A DNA stretch of 43,635 nt from Chara braunii (GCA_003427395.1 BFEA01000253.1:1826864-1870498); one strand, 5' to 3'. Counted from the stretch's first letter, positions 29,564-40,205 are shown. Notes: generated by a model not told the origin, from the sequence alone. Numbers and translations: made by a program.

Positions 29564-29599
29564 ATATTACGAGGTTTTCTCAAAAAAAAAAAAAAATGT

Positions 29600-30100
29600 T
29601 CCAACTGGATAAACACAATAATATCCGAAGCAAGAGATGGGTGCTACCATCTGCCCCTGAATGAATTCCAATCACCGCACCCAGACCAAAACTTCATCCT
29701 CATTCCCTCCTAGCCGCAAACAATAATTCACTAACAAATTATCAAAAACAGGCGGGCGGGCAAAGATAGGACCTGATCCGCCCTGCCTCATCAGGAGATC
29801 TGCCCCTAGCAGCCAGTCCCCCAGCCCCCTCCCCTCCCCTCCCACCCCCCTTCCCCCCGAACTACACACCCCTCTGGTGCCCTCTCTTCAACCACCTCAA
29901 GAGAAGAAACGTCCGCCAGTCAGGCAGCAGCCAGCAGCGCATAGTGCCTCTCACTCGACGTATTAGCTGCGGAGAGGACATGCAGAGGCAACACAAAGGG
30001 AAAAGGTCGGATGAAGGCAAATCGGACGGTGGTTTTGACTCAGGAGTTTGGACGCAGCTCTCCCAAATCCCCGGATCAATAAAGGAGAAAGTAGAGTAAG
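29600..30100. other. No recognised gene
   Basis: Mixed sequence with a C-rich run near 29819-29862. No coding domain or repeat is recognised. Confidence 0.4.
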
Positions 30101-30220
30101 ACTACAGTCTTCAACCGAATAGAAAGCCCGGTAATTGTCGCTGCATCTGGACTGAAATTTGAGCCAAATACAGCTATAATGAGCGGGTGACGGGCGTTCT
30201 ATTCGGGTGAAGAAGGTAGT
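30101..30220. mobile_element. MITE-like element, family 2, copy a
   Basis: This 120-base element has 30-base terminal inverted repeats (30101-30130 versus 30191-30220) that agree at 26 of 30 positions by hand count; the consensus is near ctaccttcttcacccgaata followed by gaacgcccg. The core carries gctgcatctggactgaa. Copies b and c at 30904 and 32801 share both ends and core words. Confidence 0.75.
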
Positions 30221-30409
30221 GCTTCTGATTTGGGAGCAAAAACTGAAAAATTTTGTTTTCTTACTGTTAATGTTTGATAATGTCTAGCGCATGGCGAACA
30301 GTATAATTTTTTTTGTATCTCGATAAAATAGGACGCTAGACCCGGTTTGTAGCAAAGCGCAGCTCCCCAGCAATAGACTAGAGCCATCAACCTGTGGGAC
30401 CTGATGGAG

Positions 30410-30463
30410 GTTGCTCCTACCAACTCCATTATTATCGGGCTCTCCGACGCTCATGACATTGCA

Positions 30464-30499
<36 letters not shown>

Positions 30500-30709
30500 T
30501 GCATGCCCAATTTTGCTGACACATCAGCAGGACCATTTTTTTTCTATCGTTTTGCCTGTGGCTGCTCCTACCACCTCCATTATCAGGCTCTCCCACAATC
30601 ATAACGTGCATGTTTAAAAAAAAAAAAAAAAAAAAAAAAAAGGAGCTGCATAACCAGCTTTGCTGACACGTCAACAGGACCATTTTTCTATCGTTTTGCC
30701 TGTGGCTCC
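30410..30709. repeat. Two-copy tandem repeat, each unit with poly(A)
   Basis: Unit 1 (about 30410-30560) and unit 2 (about 30561-30709) each contain gctcctaccacctccatta, a gcatgt block, an A run of about 25-30, gagctgcat, tttgctgaca and atcgttttgcctgtggct. The poly(A) tract is internal to the unit, so an older poly(A)-tailed insertion was duplicated with its flanks. Confidence 0.88.
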
Positions 30710-30903
30710 CGCAAACATTTCGGTCCTGTGACACCCTGCCTCCAAAGGATGTTGCACAGGTTTTACATTCATGGGTTCGCCTTCCACTCTGAAAGGTAGT
30801 CGGGGTTTCACTTTATTCGCCTTCAAGTTAATGATGCCAGGGCAGGGACACACCTCTAACCGCTACTACCTGTATTTTAGGTTTTGAAGGGTTTTGAAGG
30901 GAC

Positions 30904-31013
30904 ACTACCGTCTTCCCCCAAACACAACGCACCCTTATATTGGCTGTATCTGGCCAGACAAAGCTTGTATACATTCATTTTTAGGGTGCGTTATGTTTGG
31001 GGTAAGATGGTAG
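30904..31013. mobile_element. MITE-like element, family 2, copy b
   Basis: The 31-base inverted ends (30905-30935 and 30983-31013) match at 28 of 31 positions by hand count. They read ctaccgtcttcccccaaaca and then caacgcaccct on the left. The central 47 bases include gctgtatctggcc, matching the core of copies a and c. Confidence 0.8.
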
Positions 31014-31613
31014 CAACTGAATTGATGCTTTTCGATTCCTTCGCACTGTTTGTTCTCTAAGGTGTGAAATAACAAGAATAGCAGCAAGCGGTGTAGCTGA
31101 TTCTGCAGCATGGTGTCACAGTTAAATCAACAGTTCATGCGAACCTAAGTAGTGCTCTTATCAATATATACTCGGTACTTAGGGTCTCTCTTGTCGCTGC
31201 ACTCCAGCGTTAACCCATTCGGTGAACCCCCACTGTGAAAACAGCTTACACCACCACCAACTTTCAAAACCGGTTTTCTCTGGCGTACCCGTGCTCGCGC
31301 CGCAAGTTTCAGAATTCGACCTACGGGAGCGAAAAGTACGGCTGGCTTTAGGGAAAATCCATCTTTGCAACTACTGATACATTGGCGGACCGCAAACAGT
31401 AGGCCTGCACACACAGCTGTCCGACCGGCGTCTTATGGTGGCTGGGGATATCCGTTTGTCCATTTAACCGCGCACCAGGGCGGAGGTCGTCGCCTTTCTT
31501 TTCCCCAGGCACAAGCCAACGGCCAGGTAGAATAGCCACAGGCCATTGACAAGACCCAACAGATGGCAGGGTGGTCACGAGAATCAGCGGGCTTTGTTTC
31601 CAGGACGTAACAG
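31014..31613. other. No recognised gene
   Basis: Overlapping minus-strand frames exist (for example 31414-31145) but show no domain. Nothing else is supported. Confidence 0.35.
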
Positions 31614-31710
31614 TGTCGAGCGCATCGGTCCCGCAAGCGGACCGCAACGGTGTCGAGCGCATTGGTCCCGCAAGGGGACCCTCCCAGCCGCATTACGCAG
31701 GATTTTGAAC
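31614..31710. repeat. 37-bp tandem duplication, also related to 41619-41680
   Basis: The block tgtcgagcgcatcggtcccg followed by caag occurs at 31614 and 31651. The second copy plus the following accctcccagccgcattacg and cagga aligns with 41619-41680 (tgtcgagagcatcgg, then gccctcccggccgtgtcacg). This is a dispersed repeat of unknown identity. Confidence 0.6.
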
Positions 31711-32432
31711 GATTTTTATCGAAAGCACATACCTGGTGACGACCAGCCATAGCTGGAGCAGCTGCTTAGCGCTGCGCCTGAGGAGGAAGCTGCTGCAGTG
31801 GCAACAAGGAAGGAAGAGTCGGGCACCAGCCATAGCCGGGCCGTGCGTGCGTGCCATAGCTGGATGGCAGAAATGCGGTGAGTCTTGGGCGAAAGAGAAG
31901 AAGGGTGACAGAGACGGGACAAGGCAGCTGTAGGGAGTCCTGCACCTCCTGTTGACGAAGGTGGGCTGTGTGAGCAGAAGTCTTCAAGTGGCATCGGGCA
32001 ATTGACAAGGGGACCATTGCTGGCATGGAGATAGGGCTAAGACTAGGTAGAACGTAGGCCGGCAAATAGGAAGACTACATTGTCCTTGACTAGTCGTAGG
32101 CAATTGACAAGGAAGTAGAGACGGCGTTCAGGCCGACGAATAGGAAGACTATATTGTCATCGACTCATTGTATTCAGATGGTTCGTGCCCGTGGAAGCGC
32201 TTTCTTTATCAAGAGACTTCGGTGTATTGCTCGTCGTAACTATTTGGTGTCCATTTCACTCTGATTTCCACTTTCAAATCGGCTAAATTATGTCTGCTCT
32301 TCTTTGAGATGTGGCAATCTGGTTCATTGCTGTTCTCAAAACTTCTCATTTTGCTTATTTCCTTGCATATCTTTTCACCTGCGCGGTTGCACTAAATCAA
32401 GAGGGAATTTTTTCGAGGGTCTTTTCGGCTCC
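31711..32432. other. No recognised gene; weak internal duplication
   Basis: A stretch near 32050-32160 repeats gaataggaagacta and ggcaattgacaagg in two diverged copies. No coding domain is evident. Confidence 0.35.
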
Positions 32433-32526
32433 TCTCTGCGGCAAACTGGCGGAACATACTCAGGAGGATAGGGAGGAGAGGAGAAACACCGTTGTGCTCC
32501 ATTGTGCCGCCAGTTTGCCGCAGAGA
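32433..32526. repeat. Perfect 20-bp inverted repeat
   Basis: The bases tctctgcggcaaactggcgg (32433-32452) are exactly complementary to 32507-32526, with a 54-base spacer. This may be a small MITE or a hairpin element. Nearby is a two-copy direct repeat, gcatctc(g/a)caaaatg. Confidence 0.8.
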
Positions 32527-32800
32527 AAAACCGGGGCATCTCGCAAAATGAGGCGTGTCACAGAATGCTGCATCTCACAAAATGCCCGATTCGGTAACAC
32601 ACAATCAAAAGAATGTTCAAATTTGATCGACTTACACAGAGAAAGCATTTTCATTTGCATCCCCCAAATACAATTTCCAACGGCAAAAACAAGTGCGGCC
32701 TTCGTGCGTTCACTTCTGATGACAAACTCCTAACGGTCATATCTAGCACTGTCCACCTACATTAATCTGGGCAAAGCAAGGGATCCATCCTCAACTGAAT

Positions 32801-32914
32801 ACTACCATCTTCGCCCGAGCAGAACGCCCGGTATATCGCGCCGTATCTGAACTGGAAGTTAACCCACATGCAGCTGTAATGACCGTATGTCCTATTCAAG
32901 CAAAGATGACAACT
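32801..32914. mobile_element. MITE-like element, family 2, copy c
   Basis: The left end reads actaccatcttcgcccgagc followed by agaacgcccggt, close to copy a. The right end, read in reverse complement, is more diverged (gtcatctttgcttgaatagg). The core gccgtatctgaactgga and cagctgtaatga match copy a. Confidence 0.65.
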
Positions 32915-32955
32915 CTTTCCATCTGTACACATTCATCTGTAGGTTTCCATCTACA

Positions 32956-32961
<6 letters not shown>

Positions 32962-32988
<27 letters not shown>

Positions 32989-33072
32989 CCCCTTTTCCAT
33001 TTTTTCCGTGTTATCCTTGCGAAGGGGCCATCCTAATCGTCTTTCTCTGTAATGTCCGATTTTTAACGGATG
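32962..33072 (-). pseudogene. U6 snRNA retropseudogene with poly(A)
   Basis: Read on the minus strand, 33072-33007 follows U6 spliceosomal snRNA. It has catccgttaaaaatcgg (plant U6 catccgataaaattgg), then attacagagaaagacgatta (U6 gatacagagaagatta), then ggatggccccttcgcaagga (U6 gcatggcccctgcgcaagga) and taacacg. The first dozen or so U6 bases are missing and the 3' end is degenerate, followed by an A-rich end (plus-strand T run 32962-32988). Substitutions fall in the conserved central region, so it is not a functional gene. The tail indicates retrotransposition by LINE machinery. Confidence 0.82.
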
Positions 33073-33393
33073 ATTAGCACACTCAACGATGTGAAACTTT
33101 TCATGTTTCTGAATTAATTTGCACCATCCGACCTCTGTATGAGCAGCGCATCATTACAACCAGAAATTCGGACAAGCAAAAAAAATGTAGAAAAATAAAA
33201 ATAAAGGCAGGACTCCCGGGCCTCCCCTTTGTTGTGCGCAATAAAATGTAGCCAGTCATTTCATTATTGAAAAAAAAAAAAAAAAAAAAGAACCGGATCA
33301 AGAACACAGAGGATTGTAGAGGACCAGCCAGGAGGAACAATATTATAATAACCACCATCTACGTTCAAACTTCATATTTCTTTACTTTTCTTT

Positions 33394-33430
<37 letters not shown>

Positions 33431-33822
33431 GGACCATTACCCAGCTATTTCAAACTTCAATATGAAAAAAGAGAAAAGAAAAAAGAAAAAAGAAAAAAGA
33501 AACTCGTATGCCGCAGAGAAAACTCCCAAAGAGACGTGCAATGACGGGCCTTCCGGCCCACAGCAACAGCACACGCAAGTTGCATGAACTTGGATTCCCA
33601 TCCACACACATTCATCTTGCAAAAGATTTTCTTCCCTTTTTTTTGTTGTTCGTAGATTTCCTTCCTTTCTTTTTCAATTTTTTATACGTACAATGAAATG
33701 AAGGAGAATTTTCCAGGCCACTACTTTAGAGGGCTATTAATAGAGCCTGCTACAAATATTGCATTTCAAGTACGTATTATCAACGTGTCAAACGACCAGC
33801 ACCTCCACGATTTTAGGCCGTT
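33073..33822. other. No gene; long A and T runs
   Basis: Contains an A run (about 33270-33289), a T run (about 33397-33426) and AAAAAG repeats near 33465-33500, possibly tails of unrecognised short retroinserts. No coding domain is evident. Confidence 0.4.
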
Positions 33823-33914
33823 AACGCGGTGCCTGATTCAGTGCGCCTCACACGTCCATATGCACGTTGACGCGGTGGCTGAATCGGTGCGCCGCGCAGG
33901 TCCATATGCATTTG
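33823..33914. repeat. 46-bp two-copy tandem duplication
   Basis: The words acgcggtg(c/g)ctga and gtccatatgca recur in the same order about 46 bases apart, with several differences. Confidence 0.6.
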
Positions 33915-33950
33915 CCTCAGAGGCTCCCCAGAGGGGGCCTAAGAACCCCT

Positions 33951-33982
33951 GGGGTACTGGTGGGTTAAACCACCAGTACCCC
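33951..33982. repeat. Perfect 13-bp hairpin
   Basis: The bases ggggtactggtgg, loop gttaaa, then ccaccagtacccc form a perfect stem. It is not followed by a T run on either strand, so it is not an obvious terminator. Confidence 0.7.
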
Positions 33983-34900
33983 ACCCAGCTATTAATGCCG
34001 AGGACGAGAACGAACTAACACAGGGCTGCTTTCAGCTGGCGCCGCCAGCCATTTCCATCCCCTACCTGAACCTGGAAAATCCGCCCGACAAGAACCGCAT
34101 ATTTGTTTTCCAAGTGGGGAAAGGTACTGTTGCCGGTTTAGTCCCTTCAGGCACCCATTATAAGTGGAACGATACAGAGAAAGACAAAAAGGTCATCATG
34201 GCCGCTCCACAAGGATGACACAAATAAAACAAGAAACAGTCAAAAAACAAAACAAAAAAAAAAAGAACAGGGAAAAGGAGAGGTTCTAGCGAGTTTAAGG
34301 ATACTCTTTGACAACTCCGAAGCAGCAGCAAGGATTCAAAGGGCAAAAGTTCCAGCGCTCCCACCTCAAGACGGATTCGTCAGCAAAAACCAAAAAAGGA
34401 ACTCCTTTTTTTTTTGTTTTTTCCTTTCTAAAAAAAGTCCATGGTTTTGTAGAGCCCAGTCACCAGAGTGCACAGTGCTCACCTGGAGCAGTCGGCCGTG
34501 GGGACCACCTCCCATCCCATCCCATCCCATCCTCACGTCAATACTCCTAGCGCACCGCCGCACCCCCTATCCCACTATACCCATTACCCTCAGTGTGACC
34601 AGCACTCGCTGACAGGACCATTACCCTACCAATGGGCACGTAACGTGGACTGAACAGCAGTGATAGGCACCAGCTGAGGGCTGATAGGTCAGCCCAGCCC
34701 TGGTGGACGCGGAATCGGACGAGCCTTGCCGAACGGGAACTTCGGACACCAAAAAGGGAACTCGAGACTGATGAGGAAACAGGAGACTTCTGTTCTGTAC
34801 GGCAATGCCCGTGAAACGATTTCCCATTGCCAGGCAAAAGTTCGATCGCTCCGCAGCCTCGAGACTGACGAGTAAGCAAAAAACAGAAAAAACAAAACAC
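33983..34900. other. No recognised gene
   Basis: Short chance frames, an A-rich tract near 34240-34265 and a (cccat)n pentamer run near 34510-34530. Nothing else is supported. Confidence 0.35.
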
Positions 34901-35036
34901 CGAATCGTCCTCTAATGAAGAGACGTGCAGCTTCTATTTTGTATAGCAGCGCATGGCGATGCCCATTGCCGAATCGTCCTCTAATGAAGAGATCCCATTG
35001 CCCTATTTTGTATAGCAGCGCATGGCGATGCCAATG
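34901..35036. repeat. 69-bp two-copy tandem duplication
   Basis: Units at 34901 and 34970 share cgaatcgtcctctaatgaag and ctattttgtatagcagcgca followed by tggcgatgcc. The middle parts differ. Confidence 0.85.
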
Positions 35037-35201
35037 GAACGGTTTCCCGGTGACAAGAACCAGGCCTGCAACCCCTTGCCCCCCCGATTACCCCTGCTGC
35101 CCCCCGTATTACACACAGAAACCCACCCCACCCCCTGGCTGAATGGTGCGAATTCTGCTATGGACTTTTTCTTACACACATCTTGCTCAGATAGGGTCGT
35201 A

Positions 35202-35375
35202 ACATGCACAGGGCCTCGCTCCACCGCTCACCAATGTGCAAGATGAGAATGAATCTTCCGCGAAAACATGGAGAGAGACACCACCAATAAAACATGCACA
35301 GGGCCTCGCTCCGCTGCTCACCAACATGCAAGACCAGAATGAATCCTCCACGAAAACATGGAAAGATACACCGCC
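35202..35375. repeat. 90-bp two-copy tandem duplication
   Basis: Units at 35202 and 35292 share acatgcacagggcctcgctc, aagatgagaatgaatc-like and cgaaaacatgga(g/a)aga words. Differences are scattered. Confidence 0.85.
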
Positions 35376-36335
35376 ACAAGTTTCGTCTTTTCAACTCTTT
35401 TGTGCATGTGGTCAGCTTTCTCGTAATATGCAGACAGACAGAAAAGGACACCAGTAATATCAACGCTTTCGCCTCTTTAGCGGCAGGAATATGGCAATTT
35501 GGCAAACATCAATCAAGCAAACACGTGGAAAAAGGGAAAAGAGAAATACCATGGGCCGGGCCGTGCATGCGTGCCAGAATGGACAACAACCAGGACCATA
35601 AGGACCTGTTTTTAAAAAAAAATAAAAAAATGAGCGCTCTTTTAGGGCTCAAAATCAGCAACAACCCTCCTGACAAAGAAGGATGAACGATTGTCTTCCA
35701 GCACCGAGCTAACGATCATCAAAAGCGACACATCCCCTCCCTCCTCCTTCCCCGTTTTGTTCCCATCCCTTTCCATATCCATTCATAATCTCGATCGATC
35801 GCTTTCCGTAAGAAGATATCCCCAATTTCCTCAAAACACATTTGCACCTGTTCAGCCATCCTCACCGAGTACATTCCTCTCGCCGCACCGTGCTAGTATC
35901 TATATATAGACTACGTTCAGATTTCCTTCCCCACTTCGCATATATGTCGCAAAAAAGGCTCAATGCTTACCTCCACATGTGGGCTGGCTTATTCTTCAAA
36001 GGGACCGAATTCCGGTCGACGCCCGTGCCGAGTTGGCCGGGAACTGAGCTCGCACTACTCGATATACCCTGTGGGGACCACCACCAGCCAAGCCATCAGT
36101 ACAGACTGGCTGGTTCAACCTGAATTTCAGGACGATGCAGAAGGGCTGGTTGGTGAGCTAATCGCATTTTCGTACGACCATCATTTCACACGATTCCATA
36201 AGAATTGGCATTTATTTCACCTGGAAGAGAAGTGGATCGCACCAATCAAATAATTACTGATCGGACCATCATACACAGCTATTTCACTTCCAACAAGAAA
36301 AAAAACACACAGGGCGTAATCCCTGTTCTCACACT
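35376..36335. other. No firmly recognised gene
   Basis: A plus-strand frame at 35963-36253 (96 codons, ending KNWHLFHLEEKWIAPIK) has a fairly natural residue mix after residue 45 but no family I recognise. The rest is unannotated. Confidence 0.3.
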
Positions 36336-36490
36336 CTAAAAGGCCGTACTCACACTAGCACTCCCCTGGACGATTCGCAGCCCGGCTTTACGCCCACATC
36401 CCCTTGTCTGACCGCTTTTACGGCCAGCCCTGGATGTACCTGACTGCAAACACGCCCAGATACCAGTTTACTAGAGTGAGTACGCCCTAA
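36336..36490. mobile_element. MITE-like element, family 1, copy b
   Basis: The left terminus reads taaaaggccgtactcacact, and the right terminus in reverse complement reads ttagggcgtactcactctag. A 6-base direct repeat, cacact, lies at 36330-36335 and 36491-36496. The interior is not similar to copy a, which is common for deletion-derived elements mobilised through their ends. Confidence 0.65.
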
Positions 36491-36760
36491 CACACTGCCA
36501 ATCACTCATCTTCTGAACTTCTGCCTAAACCAATGAAGTCTCTTGCATCTGTCATCACAGAGCATTCATTATTCACTCACGCTTTTGCAGCGACTTGCCT
36601 CCACCCAAACGCATACCCGACCACTGAGCCCCTGCCCTTCTATCCACCGTTTCCCAGTTTCCGCACATGACGACACACACACCAAGCTGCTACACTCCCG
36701 ATCAGACGCCGATTCAGTCCACATGGGCAGCAGCAGCGTCATCAGACGTTCACCCAACAC

Positions 36761-37075
36761 CACCTACCCCATCCTCGCCAAGCCATTCTCCTTCCGACTC
36801 GACGTGGAATGCAGTGGATCCTACGAACGCCCCTCCTTTGTTACCCATAACCCCCCCCGTAAACCCCTCCAGAGTGCTCAGATAAGGCCCATCGCGAAGG
36901 CAGAGGGAACCAAACCACCTACCACATCCTCGCCAAGCCATTCTCCTTCCGACTCGACGTGGAATGCAATAGATCCTACGAACGCCCCTCCTTCGTTACC
37001 CATAACCCCCCCGTAAACCCCTCCTGAGTGCTCAAATAAGGCCCATCACGAAGGCGGATGGAACTGAACCACCTT
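36761..37075. repeat. 155-bp two-copy tandem duplication
   Basis: Units at 36761 and 36916 are nearly identical over cctcgccaagccattctcct, cgactcgacgtggaatgca, atcctacgaacgcccctcct and aggcccatc(g/a)cgaaggc. A plus-strand frame (36543-37016) crosses both, but it changes register between units and is unlikely to be a gene. Confidence 0.88.
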
Positions 37076-37400
37076 CCGCAGCCCCTTTCCTCCTTGACCA
37101 TCCGAGCGTCGCAACTCCAAAGCTACCCCATCCTGTACAGCCACAGCTGAGCAAACCTGCAAGGCTGCAACAAACTTGTGCCTCCTCGTCCGTGCTTCCA
37201 ATTCATCCACACCCACATGCCACTCCAAAAGCATCTCAAACAACGCCCATTGCGAAGGAGGCAGGCAGATGGGCCTCCTTTCGCGCCCTCATTCCTCCTC
37301 GACCATCGGAGCGTTGGACCTCGGAAGCTACCCAGCCTGCCCAGCCACAGTTGCGAAAACCTGCAACGAACTTGCGCCCCCCGGCCATCCGTCCAACAAA
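37076..37400. repeat. Diverged continuation of tandem duplication
   Basis: A second, more diverged pair with a period near 210 shows gaccatc(c/g)gagcg, agctaccc and cagccaca(g/t)(c/t)tg words in order at about 37097-37200 and 37300-37400. It follows directly on the 155-bp pair. Confidence 0.55.
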
Positions 37401-38493
37401 TTCTACCACACGCGCGCGACCACCACCATCTCTCGCGAGACGCCGCAACGTGCCCACCTTTCTGTGTCACCGCTCCGCTTTTGCCAGCGTCTGCGCCGAC
37501 CAATCCCTTGCAAAACATTCTCCATCCAACAGCATCTAAATGCATCCACCTAACGGCCACCAGTTTCGATGAAAGGTTCTCGTAGTCTCGAGCACGAATC
37601 TCCCCCCCCCTCGCCTTTCCCGTTGGCGCTATGCTCGATCTGAGCAGGGCAGTCCTACCAGACTACACAATTGTTATCTGAGCCTGGCGGACTGCTGCCG
37701 CTGCTGTTCCAAAAGAGGAAACTTCTTCAAAACCCAGGCGGGCAGGAGATTCTGATGAAATGGGACAAACGCACGTATAGCCATCTTACAACCGGGAGAA
37801 TGCGCGAAGCATCAAACAGACATGTTTACACGTACATCTACGCAGACATGTATGCATCGAAATAGACATCGCCAACAAGGAGCTGCTAGCAGACGTGCAG
37901 CCAAGTGCACCACGCATCTGAGCGGTGCCCGAAACATTAAAACATGGCAGCCTTGTTGCACACATTACCAAGAGATCCCATCCTCGTACGAATCACCAAT
38001 CGGCGGCAGCTAGAGACCATATGCACATATGGGCACTACTTCGTTGACCTCATGCACTGCCACATTGGCTAGTGGCAGCAGCTACCAGCCCCCAAACGAT
38101 AACATCGACAATAGCACCTGCTGCACACGATCGCATACACGTCCTCGCACAAAAAAAAAACATGTCGCTGGCAGCGTTACCACCCACAAACAACGCAAGG
38201 TGGAAAATCCTGTGAGGGCGGGTTTTGCCGACGGCACGCAGAAGAGCACAGGGGACTGTCTGATATCCCCCAGAGCAGATGTTCCTCTAAGCTCTGCCTA
38301 CTCGGAATAATCGGAGGCAGGGAAGCTGCATCGCGAAACAGGGGTCCCTCAATGACGCCGGCAAGGGGTAGATTGACAGGCACATGGCAAAAAGACTAGC
38401 GGACAAGGCTCACAGTGTCCAAGAGCAGTAGGTACTCCTCGCGGCTAAGCCCTCCTGCGGCCCTCCACTTCTAACAGCTTCCTCCTCCTCATT
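37401..38493. other. No recognised gene
   Basis: Overlapping short frames on both strands, none with a domain. A possible acceptor-like ttctaacag lies near 38471-38479, just before the ORF at 38494. Confidence 0.35.
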
Positions 38494-38772
38494 TTGAAGT
38501 TCCCTCTCTGGAATAAACCCACACGTCAATGCGACCATTGCCAGCACTACTTCCCAAACGAGGCAGCTGTAAGCGCCGAGAAGTCATACGAAGCTCCAGC
38601 AGATGATCCACTTGTTGATTTCACTGGTGAACTTGACAACGTGGAGGAAATTCCTGTTCCATTAGAACTGCTCAACCCCTGCGCGCCTGAATGTCCCTGC
38701 GAGAACATCAGCCCCGAGCCCATCTGCATCCCAAGGCTGCTAGGTGGAAAACCTGGCATTCGTGGAGGATAA
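38494..38772 (+). CDS. Hypothetical ORF, possible exon with CxxC motif
   Basis: A 92-codon plus-strand frame begins MKFPLWNKPTRQCDHCQHYF and continues with an acidic segment (DPLVDFTGELDNVEEIPVPL), then NPCAPECPCENISPEPIC. The residue mix is closer to a real protein than the surrounding chance frames, and CDHC plus a later Cys cluster could bind metal. A branch-point-like and acceptor-like ctaacag lies just upstream. The frame ends at TAA 38770-38772, but a second register from 38744 stays open into the GT repeat. It might be a host exon; no homologue is recognised. Confidence 0.3.
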   Translation: MKFPLWNKPTRQCDHCQHYFPNEAAVSAEKSYEAPADDPLVDFTGELDNVEEIPVPLELLNPCAPECPCENISPEPICIPRLLGGKPGIRGG

Positions 38773-38854
38773 ACTCTGGAAAGATCAACAACATCAACGA
38801 CAACACATGGAACCGGCAATGCTCAATACAGCTGAACTCCATTGTGTGTGCGCG

Positions 38855-38874
38855 TGCGTTTGTGTGTGTGTGTG

Positions 38875-38930
<56 letters not shown>
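38855..38930. repeat. (GT)n microsatellite
   Basis: A nearly pure GT repeat with a few GC steps near its start. It sits within an open frame that would encode alternating Val and Cys. Confidence 0.95.
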
Positions 38931-39053
38931 TTCATTGCTCACCACAACAACCCCTGTTCCACTCAGGACTAGATCCAAAATCAAAGCAGCTTTACCTCTC
39001 TCTCTACAATACACTTAAACAGGATGGAGAGACGCTACTTTCACCACTGCTCA

Positions 39054-39054
<1 letters not shown>

Positions 39055-39115
<61 letters not shown>
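39055..39115. repeat. (GA)n microsatellite
   Basis: A pure GA repeat of about 58 bases. In the same frame as the GT tract it would encode alternating Glu and Arg. Confidence 0.95.
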
Positions 39116-39117
<2 letters not shown>

Positions 39118-39392
39118 ACAGCCAGTCAGAACTTTCTGTTCACTTGACAGTTTCTTGAGCTGATTGCCGCATGTTGCTGAGGGAGGCAGGGCCTTCAAGT
39201 CTTCATCACCTTTTTCTGGTTCCATCAACTATTTCGTATGTGACTGTCCAATTCCGATTTCCTGTGGCGTTGCAATCAGGTGTTCTCCACGAAGTGTGTG
39301 AACGCGATGATGGATGGAAGTAATCGCGATTCTGGTAATTTGTAACACTGGTATCAGCGCAGGTAATGATCTCTACCCTGGACACGTGTTGG

Positions 39393-39592
39393 ACTCGGGA
39401 TAGGCACCACGTCAGCAAGATTCCCACTCTGAGCAAGTGGAACATGAGCACGGTATCTTGCCACCTGTCAAGCAACTACCTGGTGTTAAATACCTCGGGA
39501 TAGCCACCACGTCAGCAAGATTCCCACTCTGATCAAGTGGAAAGTGAGCACGGTATCTCACCACCTGTTAAGCAACTACCTGTGCCCTTTTG
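39393..39592. repeat. 101-bp two-copy tandem duplication
   Basis: Units at 39393 and 39494 share ctcgggatag(g/c)caccacg, tcagcaagattcccactctg, aagtggaa, gagcacggtatct and agcaactacctg. Confidence 0.88.
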
Positions 39593-40205
39593 TACCGTTA
39601 TGTTTGGTGGGGTGTTATACCTCATTTTGTACAGTTTTTCAAAAGAAGTGACACCAGCCGGGAAGAGGCACGAGCAAAGTTGCCGCTGAGGTTAAAAAAG
39701 GAAGAAAAAGAAAAAAAAAAAAAACGAAAGCTAGTGAGAAGCGCCTAAGATTACGAGCATACATGCAAGCGCACGTCGTCCGCTGATTTGCGGGACCGCG
39801 GGCGCTCAAGCGCACCCCAACAGTGCGGCGCACAACCTGGATGGGTCACGAAGCCCCAGGAAAAAAAAAAACAAAAAAAAAGAGGCCGGCGTCGTTTCGT
39901 CCCTGGGCTGCCCCCCAGCAAAAATGGTATTAGGGCCGAAAAAAAAAATTAGCGGGCTAAGCGTGGCCCGAAACGATTTCAAGTTTCGTTTTGGGTTGGG
40001 GGGACCGTTTCCTAGTTTTCGCAGGTCGATCTGGCGGGCCTTCGGCAGGCCGTTTACTCACTGTTGCAGCCGCCTCCAGTCCACGCTGGGAAGCAGCGCA
40101 GTCAATCTCCCGCTATGAGCAGCGCCGACCTCCCCCTGCATTTGCATCATCACCGCGGCTAAGCTCTGCTGGAGCGACCATCGCCGACTTTAACCCTCCT
40201 CCAAG
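39593..40205. other. No firm gene; possible first-exon end
   Basis: Several A-rich tracts. At 40201-40212 ccaaggtgagtt is a good match to a plant 5' splice site and follows about 200 bases of open GC-rich sequence (frame 39991-40209). That is weak support for a first exon and no more. Confidence 0.25.

Noticed and set aside
30404-30734. Lys-rich and Phe-rich ORFs at poly(A) tracts (also 28345-28629, 33267-33587)
   Set aside because: They are open only because homopolymers lack stops. Flanking residues show no conservation.
33951-33982. Rho-independent terminator
   Set aside because: A perfect stem is present, but there is no T run and the genome is eukaryotic.
36543-37585. Overlapping plus-strand ORFs in the 155-bp duplication
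   Set aside because: The duplication period is not a multiple of three, the two units are read in different frames, and no domain is visible.
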